The position numbers were made by a program, and so were the translations under genes. Below, piece after piece: positions 18,077 to 25,233 of a DNA stretch of 64,000 bases. The DNA comes from an uncultured Spirochaetales bacterium (lineage in GTDB: Bacteria; Spirochaetota; Spirochaetia; Sphaerochaetales; Sphaerochaetaceae). The notes under the pieces are model-generated. The model did not search any database. It was not told the DNA's origin and saw nothing but the letters and a program-made list of their open reading frames with translations. How positions within the stretch are numbered: the stretch's first letter is position 1; each line of letters starts with the position of its first letter. Location: the NCBI GenBank assembly GCA_949293595.1, contig CASFDW010000007.1:18576-82575 (forward strand), read 5' to 3'.

Positions 18077-19657
18077 TTACTTGTTAGCTTCTACAATAGC
18101 AGACCACCATTCCGGAACTTCAGGCAGAGCCATGTCAACAGCGCCAAGCATGAACTTGCCCCTGAGTACGGCATCGAGTTCGAGATATGTGTCATGCCAA
18201 TCGTTGGATACGGTAGCTGTATAATTTGTAAGAAGATCAACAGCTTCGTCCTCCATTCCGACATTGATCATCGAAGCAGCGAGATTCTGTATCGAAGAAG
18301 TAATCTTGAAGATCTCATCCATCTTCGGATCGCGGACGCCACGGATGACTTCGATTGCTGCGTCGTAATTAACAGTTGCTTCCTGCTGTACTCCGACAGT
18401 AACGGCCCAACCGGAATTCGGATCATATGGAAGCTTCCTTGTACCGATTCCAAAGTGCTCGGGCAGGGACTTCACGGATGCGAACACAGGTGTGAGATAC
18501 TGTGTGCTTGCAGCGCCCCATCCGAACCACACCAGACATCTTGCTTCCTCAGGAAGCCATGCCTTGATGTTGGAAATCTGCACATATGTCGAATTGAACA
18601 TGTTGATAGGCCTGTATGTATATCTGGAAATGTTGATATTGTTGAACGGACCTGCTTCGACAGTACCGGTGAGATCGAATTCTGTTCCCGCATAGTAATC
18701 CTGATGGATTGCCCAGATGTCTGCAACGCTGACTTTTTCATCAGGAACGACAAACAGAGGATAATCATTGGGATTTCCATAAGGATCAAGCTCGAGATCG
18801 GAATCGAGAAGAGAAAGAGCTCTCCATTCCCTGAGCGTGCAACCAAAGGATCTGCTTGGTGCAAAAACTTCACAAGGCTGGAACTCGCCTTTTCCGTCCC
18901 AAAGATCGTTTTCAAGAGCATATTCCTTCATGTTTGCGGCATAAAGGAAATTCTCAGGATCGTTTTCTTCAAAAACGTCGATTCTACAGCGGTTGGCAGC
19001 TACGAATATAGCATTATCGGGAACGCGGATCGCGCACCACATGTTTCCACCATAGGCCTCAAATACCCATGCTTCGTTTCCATCACAGATGTTGATGCAT
19101 TCTGCCGCACCGTTCCACCCGTACTCATCGATCATGGCGCCCATGTATTCAACAGCTTCCCTTGCGGTCGAGCATGTCTCAAGAGCCATATCCTGGAGGC
19201 AGTAGCAGTCGAGTATGCCTTCATCCTTGTTCCATGCAGCCCTGAGCGCATCCCTCTTTCCGGTGCAATCATCATACCCACATGTGGATTCACCCATTGC
19301 GAGACCTTTGTCGTTTGCAAACGAATACATCGAATGCAGGTACTGGTTTGTCGGCTGATCATATGTCACAGATCCGAGAACCATACCACCTGTTCCATAA
19401 TTCTTCACTTCCGGGAACTGGGAGAAATCAGCACCGGCACGACCGTTTACAACAATGTCACGCTCTGTTCCTGCTGGCATCGAAGGAATTACCCAAAGTC
19501 TGGGATCATCACCTCTTGAATCGCAGGAATGCGATGTCATTGTAGATCCATCAACCGTCGCATCCTTTCCGACTGCAAAAATTGTACATGCACCAAGGCT
19601 CTGAGCTGCAATCAAAAGAACAGCAACACTTATCGTTAATATTTTCTTAACTTTCAT
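18077..19657 (-). CDS. Secreted C69 family dipeptidase (second copy)
   Basis: The 526-residue protein has a signal peptide ending in LGA followed by Cys24 in CTIFAVGKDATVDGS. This is the hallmark of C69 N-terminal nucleophile dipeptidases (PepD family), where the free Cys amino group and thiol do catalysis. Signal cleavage between Ala23 and Cys24 would itself expose the nucleophile. LGAC could also be read as a lipobox, which would block the amino group. It is closely related over its whole length to the next upstream gene, a tandem duplication. GGGAGGATCTGA precedes the ATG. Confidence 0.85.
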   Translation of the reverse strand: MKVKKILTISVAVLLIAAQSLGACTIFAVGKDATVDGSTMTSHSCDSRGDDPRLWVIPSMPAGTERDIVVNGRAGADFSQFPEVKNYGTGGMVLGSVTYDQPTNQYLHSMYSFANDKGLAMGESTCGYDDCTGKRDALRAAWNKDEGILDCYCLQDMALETCSTAREAVEYMGAMIDEYGWNGAAECINICDGNEAWVFEAYGGNMWCAIRVPDNAIFVAANRCRIDVFEENDPENFLYAANMKEYALENDLWDGKGEFQPCEVFAPSRSFGCTLREWRALSLLDSDLELDPYGNPNDYPLFVVPDEKVSVADIWAIHQDYYAGTEFDLTGTVEAGPFNNINISRYTYRPINMFNSTYVQISNIKAWLPEEARCLVWFGWGAASTQYLTPVFASVKSLPEHFGIGTRKLPYDPNSGWAVTVGVQQEATVNYDAAIEVIRGVRDPKMDEIFKITSSIQNLAASMINVGMEDEAVDLLTNYTATVSNDWHDTYLELDAVLRGKFMLGAVDMALPEVPEWWSAIVEANK

Positions 19658-19671
19658 TCAGATCCTCCCTT

Positions 19672-21261
19672 TTACTTTACCTTCGCAACAAAATCCTGCC
19701 AAGCCTGGGTTGGAGTAGCACTACCCATGTTGATATTGCTAAGCATGTATCTGGAGATGAGGGAATCGGAAAGATCCTTCCATGTATCCATCCACATGTT
19801 GGCCTGCTGGGTGGAATAAATCGTCATAAGGTCGATAGCTTCATCAGTCATGCCTTCCTTGATGAGTTTCGCAGCTTCGTTCTGCACTGCATCAGTTACC
19901 GCATACTGTTTTTCCATTATCGGGTTCTTGACCGCGTCGATCTGCTGGATTGCATCCTGGTAGTTGATTGTCGCTGTCTGCTGTACGAGACTGGACACCC
20001 ACCAACCAGACTCAGGATTGTAAGGTTCATTCCTGACACCAATACCGAACTGGGACGGCAGAGACGTCTGGGAAGCCCAAACAGGAGTAAGGTAAGTCGA
20101 ATCGGGTGCGCCCCATCCGAAGTATGCCAAACACCTGACTTCCTCAGGGAGGTAGGCCTTGATGTTAGCAATCTGGATGTATGTGCATCTGAAGCAGTTG
20201 ATAGTCCTTTCGATGTGCCTCGGGTTGAGCGGGTTGCCGAATTCACCGGCTTCCGGAGTAAGGGTCACATCATAAGGAGTTCCCTGATAGTAGGATGAAC
20301 TGATTTCATAGATGTCGTTTACGGAAATCTTTTCCTGCGGAACGACAAAGAGCGGCCAGTTCACGTCTGGATCCTGATCTTCCGGATCAAGATTGAGAGT
20401 CGGATCAAGCTGCATCATTGCAGACCATTCCCTTCTGGTGGAATAGGTTCTGAGCGGGTTCGGGCAATAGATCTTACAAGGAATGAACTCACCTTCACCA
20501 TCCCAGAGATCGTTCTCAAGCGCGAAGGACTTGAGGTTCGGGCAACTGAGATAATTTTCGGGATCGTTGAAATCGAAATGATTGATTCTTGCGCGGTTCG
20601 CAGCAACAAAAACAGCATTGTCAGGGACGCGTACCGCACACCAGATGTTTCCACCATAGGCTTCAAACACCCAAGCTTCATTTCCGTCACAGATGTTGAT
20701 GCATTCCGTCGCTCCGTTCCATCCATATTCCTCAATCATCTTTCCCATGAATTCGACAGCTTCACGTGCTGTGGAGCATGTCTCAAGAGCAAGATCCTGA
20801 AGCATGTAGCAGTCATAAATGCCTTCATACTGATCATAAAGAGCGGCAAGCTTCTTACCCTGTTCGGATGTTCTGTCATACGAACATGTGGACTCACCCA
20901 TCGCAAGGCCCTTGTCATTGATGAAGGAATACATTGCATGGAGGTACTGGTTGGTCGGCTGGTCGAAAGTATAGGTTCCGAGAACCATTCCACCAGTTCC
21001 ATAATCCTTTACTTCCGGGAACTGGGAATAATCAGCTCCGGCACGTCCGTTGAGAACAACGTCACGCTCCGTACCTGCTTCCATCGACGGGATGATCCAT
21101 ACACGCAGATCGTCTGTTGTTGAATCGCATGTATGGGATGTCATGGTCGACCCGTCAACCGTGGCATCTTTGCCGACTGCAAAGATTGTGCAAGCAAAAA
21201 TGTTCTGCATACCCAAAACAAGCAAAATCAGCAAGACAGCAATAAACTTCCTTTTTTTCAT
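19672..21261 (-). CDS. Secreted C69 family dipeptidase (first copy)
   Basis: The 529-residue protein (start MKKRKF, preceded by GGGAGGAAAA) has a signal peptide followed by Cys24 in the same CTIFAVGKDATVDGS signature as its tandem copy. C69 enzymes are Ntn-hydrolases acting on dipeptides, in some cases on cell-wall or gamma-linked peptides. The -2 residue is Phe (IFAC), a poor lipobox, so signal peptidase I cleavage exposing Cys24 is more likely than lipidation. Its ATG overlaps the stop of the upstream M14-type gene. Two diverged copies in one operon suggest different substrates or dosage. Confidence 0.87.
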   Translation of the reverse strand: MKKRKFIAVLLILLVLGMQNIFACTIFAVGKDATVDGSTMTSHTCDSTTDDLRVWIIPSMEAGTERDVVLNGRAGADYSQFPEVKDYGTGGMVLGTYTFDQPTNQYLHAMYSFINDKGLAMGESTCSYDRTSEQGKKLAALYDQYEGIYDCYMLQDLALETCSTAREAVEFMGKMIEEYGWNGATECINICDGNEAWVFEAYGGNIWCAVRVPDNAVFVAANRARINHFDFNDPENYLSCPNLKSFALENDLWDGEGEFIPCKIYCPNPLRTYSTRREWSAMMQLDPTLNLDPEDQDPDVNWPLFVVPQEKISVNDIYEISSSYYQGTPYDVTLTPEAGEFGNPLNPRHIERTINCFRCTYIQIANIKAYLPEEVRCLAYFGWGAPDSTYLTPVWASQTSLPSQFGIGVRNEPYNPESGWWVSSLVQQTATINYQDAIQQIDAVKNPIMEKQYAVTDAVQNEAAKLIKEGMTDEAIDLMTIYSTQQANMWMDTWKDLSDSLISRYMLSNINMGSATPTQAWQDFVAKVK

Positions 21262-22571
21262 TTTTCCTCCCATTTTAACATATTTTCATCTACCGGTTTG
21301 TAGTAGATGATATAAACATTGTCCGCATTCTCAGGAGCATCAGGATTCTTCAGGAAACAGCCAATGCTGTCCTTTCCTTCGTTCTCCAAAGCCTCGAGTT
21401 CCCTATATGTCGGGAAAGAGCAGATAACCTGGGTTTCAGGATAGAACATACCGGCCCAGTTGATGACCTCAAGAGCTCCGGTGAGGTGTCTTCCAGCCCT
21501 GTACCACATCGGAGTACCAAACTCCATGTCATACGGGAAGTATGTAAGACCCTTGTCCGTAACCTTCTGTAGGAATTCATCCTTACCTTCGGTCATGAGG
21601 GCCTCGGTCCTGGGACCTGTAACCTTGTCGATGAAGATTTCAGGTGTCTCCATGAGGAACGTGAGGGCATCCGACCAGTCGGCCCATTCCCTATGGGAAA
21701 GACCATGCAAGGTGTTCGGGGATGATTCGCTCTTCATGAGGAACTGATCGGTGAGGTTCATGCTTGCCATCATTGCGATGTCCAAGCTGCTCTTCTCCGG
21801 TTCCACGTAGACCATCTCTCCTGTCTCAAGGAAATGCTCCCTGTCGAGAACCTTTGCAGGTGCGACATATGTGGAAGTCACAGGATAGAGTATTTCCGCC
21901 TCATGCATGTCGATTGCGATATCGACATTTTCCTGACGGATGATTTCCATCAACGCATACCCTGCTCTTTCGGTCGCTGTTCCATTCTCCCTTCCAGGAT
22001 AAACCCTGTTGAGGTTTCTGATATCCTGGTAGGCAAGGTTCTGACCTGACGGATAGTTAACATAGGTAAACGGATCCGGCCACTGATCGAGCGGGTTCGT
22101 GTAGCGGTCTCCGATACGGAATTTCGAAATTCCCCAATCTGATTCGACATGGAAGAACATCGGATAGGCATCACCGAGCATTCCTTCCGTGGAACCGCTG
22201 TAGTTGGCTCTCGGAACAATGATGACCTTACCCTTCTCAACCTGGATGTTCTCCATCATCAGATAAGCCGCTATGGTCGATGCAGGCTCATATGGGTGCG
22301 GTCCTCCACAAAGGAATACGGTTCCACCCTCGACACCAGAATCAAAGAAGAATACAGGTGTGTCGAGCCATGTGTTTTTCAAGGAAGGAACATAATCGCT
22401 GAACCATTTGACATCCGTCAAAGCATCAGAGACAACAACCCTTTCCTTGAAATGCCTCAACTGCCAGAATTCGACTCCTGCAATCCCTCCGAAAATAAGG
22501 GCGATAACAAGAATCACAACCTTGATTATCAACGCCTTTTTAGAAGGACAGTTTTTTGTATTTTCACTCAT
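21258..22571 (-). CDS. Membrane-anchored M14-type amidohydrolase (first copy)
   Basis: The 437-residue protein has one membrane segment at about residues 14-37 and an external catalytic domain. HxxE zinc ligands appear in GGPHPYEPAS near residue 91, and AIDMHEAE lies near residue 225, both as in succinylglutamate desuccinylase/aspartoacylase relatives. It resembles the last gene of this locus (14256-15392) over most of its length. The start MSENTK is used because GGGAGG lies ahead of it; the frame also opens at a TTG 18 bases earlier. Its substrate is probably an N-acyl or gamma-glutamyl amide, by inference. Confidence 0.75.
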   Translation of the reverse strand: MSENTKNCPSKKALIIKVVILVIALIFGGIAGVEFWQLRHFKERVVVSDALTDVKWFSDYVPSLKNTWLDTPVFFFDSGVEGGTVFLCGGPHPYEPASTIAAYLMMENIQVEKGKVIIVPRANYSGSTEGMLGDAYPMFFHVESDWGISKFRIGDRYTNPLDQWPDPFTYVNYPSGQNLAYQDIRNLNRVYPGRENGTATERAGYALMEIIRQENVDIAIDMHEAEILYPVTSTYVAPAKVLDREHFLETGEMVYVEPEKSSLDIAMMASMNLTDQFLMKSESSPNTLHGLSHREWADWSDALTFLMETPEIFIDKVTGPRTEALMTEGKDEFLQKVTDKGLTYFPYDMEFGTPMWYRAGRHLTGALEVINWAGMFYPETQVICSFPTYRELEALENEGKDSIGCFLKNPDAPENADNVYIIYYKPVDENMLKWEEK

Positions 22572-22589
22572 TACAATCCATCCTCCCAA

Positions 22590-22763
22590 TCACTTGATGT
22601 ACAAAATCCTCAAGAGGAACGGAATGATGCAGTAAGCATACATTATGTCGAAAACAATCGAGTTGTTCTTTTTCCTCTTGAAAAGGCTCTTGAGCAAACT
22701 AAGCAGAATCAGACCAGCCATCACAAAATACAGAATATGTATTAATTTTTCCAAAAATATCAT
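22590..22763 (-). CDS. 57-residue membrane protein of unknown function
   Basis: A short frame runs from ATG at 22763 to TGA at 22590, with AGGAGGAG six bases upstream. It reads as one hydrophobic helix (FVMAGLILLSLL), then a basic stretch KSLFKRKKNNS, then a second hydrophobic helix, so it is a two-span hairpin. It sits exactly between the DctM-like permease and the M14-type gene with no spare space. It could be the small subunit of the permease, by analogy with DctQ or other two-component carriers, though it is much shorter. Confidence 0.7.
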   Translation of the reverse strand: MIFLEKLIHILYFVMAGLILLSLLKSLFKRKKNNSIVFDIMYAYCIIPFLLRILYIK

Positions 22764-22775
22764 TTTCCACTCCTC

Positions 22776-24083
22776 CTAGTACAAGAAAGCAAATGATGCC
22801 GGTTTGATTATCATTATCACAGCCATGATACCGAGTACGAGCATGGGCAATAATGCCGTCTTGAGAAATCCGAGATATGACTCGGTGTACTTTGTCTCCT
22901 CACAGGCAAGCCTTCCGACAATTCTTGACGGTGGCAGGCAATCGCCCATCGGGAAGATGAGGGAAAGTGCCGCGCAAACGACGGTGACGTCCATTCCAAG
23001 GGTGTTGAACATGAAGATGAGCGGTCCGCCGAGAACAACGGAACATCCGTAGTTGAAGCAACCCTGCGTGATAGGTCCGATGATGATGATGAGACAATAG
23101 ATGAGCACGAGCGGAAGTCCGACGAATGTGCTGCCTATCAAGCCTCTGACACCGGTTGCGGCCATCGCGCTCTGCAATACTCCGATCGAGAGTACGTTTG
23201 CAACAAGCGGGAAGACCTGTTCCATAGTATCGTCGAGGATTCCGAGATACTGCTTGCCGGTCGTCTTCTTCGGATTACAGAGAAGCGCGACAACGGCCGC
23301 GATGAGGAACATCAGCGGAAGACCAAGCACAGGAAGGTTCCATGGGATGTAGAGAGCAAACAGGAACAAGGCGATGATCGTTGCTATTGGAAGCACTATC
23401 CTCCACCATGTCATTCCTTCGGTCGCCTCAGGAAGCTCCGCAAGGATATCTTCCTTCGAGCTCGGTTTTGCACCCCACCCTATGAAGACGATTGCAACGG
23501 CACCGGCAATGACGATCGGGATGAGCAGAAGCCAGGTGAATCCGACATACGGCATGTTGGCCTGGGCTGTCATGAGCATCGTCCAGAGGTTGATCGGAGG
23601 TGCTGCTGCGGAAAGGATTGCAAAGAAGAAAATGAAAACCGTTCTTTTCTTCTTGGAAACCCCGAGATACTTCAAAACAGTATTCACAAGTCCGCCGAGG
23701 ACGAATATCGAAACGGACCCAGCGCCTGTCAACGCACCCGGGATAAGCATAAGGATGCCCATCACGCACATAAGGATCCACTTGTTCGATATTTTGCTCA
23801 CCAGGCCTCTGGTGATCGTCGATACCGCACCACTGTGTGAATAGATGTTCACGAAGATAGAAGCTGCAATGAAAAGCATTGCAAGATCCAGGTTGACAAA
23901 CAATCCTTCAACAAGGTATCTGATCGGACTTCCAAGCGCTGGGACGGCAATTACTCCTGCGATCGCAAGAACGATTGCCGCCACAACCATTGAAATGTCC
24001 GGCGATTTCAGCTTGATACTGCTCAAAATGAACGTAACGATCATAACGATGAGCAATATCAGTGTTAACATCGTTGTAGACAT
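22776..24083 (-). CDS. DctM-like (TRAP large subunit / IT superfamily) permease
   Basis: The 435-residue integral membrane protein has about 11-12 hydrophobic spans with re-entrant-like SAAAPPINLW near residue 158 and FPMGDCLPPSR near 380, as expected for DctM-like ion-transporter superfamily carriers. Such carriers take up di- or tricarboxylates and related anions with sodium. An AAAAAGGAG site precedes the start. In this locus it could import glutamate, gamma-glutamyl peptides or acyl products released by the exported hydrolases. No standard DctQ follows; only the 57-residue protein does. Confidence 0.8.
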   Translation of the reverse strand: MSTTMLTLILLIVMIVTFILSSIKLKSPDISMVVAAIVLAIAGVIAVPALGSPIRYLVEGLFVNLDLAMLFIAASIFVNIYSHSGAVSTITRGLVSKISNKWILMCVMGILMLIPGALTGAGSVSIFVLGGLVNTVLKYLGVSKKKRTVFIFFFAILSAAAPPINLWTMLMTAQANMPYVGFTWLLLIPIVIAGAVAIVFIGWGAKPSSKEDILAELPEATEGMTWWRIVLPIATIIALFLFALYIPWNLPVLGLPLMFLIAAVVALLCNPKKTTGKQYLGILDDTMEQVFPLVANVLSIGVLQSAMAATGVRGLIGSTFVGLPLVLIYCLIIIIGPITQGCFNYGCSVVLGGPLIFMFNTLGMDVTVVCAALSLIFPMGDCLPPSRIVGRLACEETKYTESYLGFLKTALLPMLVLGIMAVIMIIKPASFAFLY

Positions 24084-24104
24084 TTAAGAAATGCTCCTTT
24101 TTTG

Positions 24105-24719
24105 TTACTTGATAAAGATTTCTTTACAGAGATTCGAGAATTCGAGAGCGGAATCGACTATTGTGAGAGGAATTCCATACTCTTCGCTCAGCTTGGTAAA
24201 TCTTCCATCGGTGTTGGATGCCTTAAGAACGACCATCCAATCGCTAACGGGGCAAATCAAATCTATGATTCTCTCATTTCCGTTCGTGGGAAGCTTCGGA
24301 GCCCTCTTGTCCTGCTCGATGTGAACGGCAACGATGGGCATATTCTGGGCCTGGGCCCTCTTGATCACTTCCTTGAGGTTGTTGATCTCGTCCTCGATCG
24401 TGATACCCGATGCACCGAGACCCTTGTCCGTTGTTCCGATGACAGCGACAAGAACCTTATACTTTCCGGTGTCGATCTCCTTAAGCCTCGGCTCCGGCTC
24501 GTCTTCGAGATAGAAATCTGTTCCCAACGTAAATGCCTTGGACAAGTTGATCAACAGCCTGAGCTGCTTGGATCCCGGACCCTGGCCTGCGGATGTGAGC
24601 AGGAACGGACAATCGTAGTTTTTGATAGGATCACCTGTAACTGCGGCAAAAACAGTCGAAGGAATCGCAATCATCAACGTCAAAGCGACAAGCAATACGA
24701 CAAAAACATTTTTACGCAT
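24105..24719 (-). CDS. DUF6305 family exported protein
   Basis: The 204-residue protein has a clean signal peptide (hydrophobic core followed by VFA-AV near residue 26). The mature alpha/beta domain has a strand order (KYKVLVAVIGTTDKGLGASG ... MPIVAVHIE) that I assign to DUF6305, a family of unknown function found beside DctM-like permeases. It may be a periplasmic partner of the permease in place of a DctP binding protein. It is first in the ten-gene locus, has a GAGGAG ribosome site and follows a possible promoter. Confidence 0.65.
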   Translation of the reverse strand: MRKNVFVVLLVALTLMIAIPSTVFAAVTGDPIKNYDCPFLLTSAGQGPGSKQLRLLINLSKAFTLGTDFYLEDEPEPRLKEIDTGKYKVLVAVIGTTDKGLGASGITIEDEINNLKEVIKRAQAQNMPIVAVHIEQDKRAPKLPTNGNERIIDLICPVSDWMVVLKASNTDGRFTKLSEEYGIPLTIVDSALEFSNLCKEIFIK

Positions 24720-24749
24720 TTTTTTTCTCCTCTATAGCATGTGGGAAAA

Positions 24750-24777
24750 ATTATCCCTTGTTTTTATTGTAATACAA
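24750..24777 (-). promoter_or_regulatory. Candidate promoter of the poly-gamma-glutamate locus
   Basis: On the minus strand TTGTAT (24777-24772) and GATAAT (24755-24750) are separated by 16 bases, and the DUF6305 ATG lies 30 bases further on. This is the only reasonable sigma-70 type site in the immediate leader. Confidence 0.4.
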
Positions 24778-25185
24778 AAAAAAGACTCGTGGAAGAAAAT
24801 TTTCGTTAAAATGCAACATAAAAATTGAGCATTTCATCAATTTAGAAAAAAAATATTTTTTAATTCGCATTTTTTGTTGCAAACTAAAGAAATACTTAAT
24901 TTTTTATTAAATAATTCTTTACTGATTCGTTTTTTTTACTCTTGTGTATACATAAAAAAATTCGCATTTTTTTTATTTTTCCCACAAAATCCCTCTTTCA
25001 GCAAGTTTTTTGAATATTTAAAACTGAAAAAAACCAAAAGGATTTTTTGCATCATAAACGCAACAAAACCTGCCACCCGAATACAACCCTGGAATTATGA
25101 AAACAAGGGGATAAAGGGTGACGAGACACAGAGTGTCTCCGCAGGTAAATGCCTTCATCCCTTATTCCTATAAGAATGCCTGGAC
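24778..25185. other. AT-rich intergenic region with one structured stretch
   Basis: About 400 bases between the ppdK terminator and the DUF6305 promoter hold no convincing gene; frames here are poly-Phe/Lys artefacts of A/T runs. Around 25109-25160 there is a perfect 7-bp hairpin (GAGACAC-AGA-GTGTCTC) nested inside longer flanks that can pair (AAGGGGATAAAGG with CCTTCATCCCTT, imperfect). This could be a small RNA or a leader element. I do not recognise a known riboswitch class. Confidence 0.35.
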
Positions 25186-25214
25186 AAAAAAAATCCCAAC
25201 CTTCCGGCTGGGAT
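25186..25214 (-). terminator. Intrinsic terminator of ppdK
   Basis: On the minus strand ATCCCAGCC-GGAA-GGTTGGGAT (one G-U pair) is followed by eight T. It starts about 20 bases after the ppdK stop. Confidence 0.92.
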
Positions 25215-25233
25215 CAAATGTGGCGGAAATGGA

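Noticed and set aside
24874..25173. A 99-codon open frame in the intergenic region upstream of the DUF6305 gene
   Set aside because: Its residues come from A/T homopolymer runs, it has no ribosome site, and it runs against the flanking genes.
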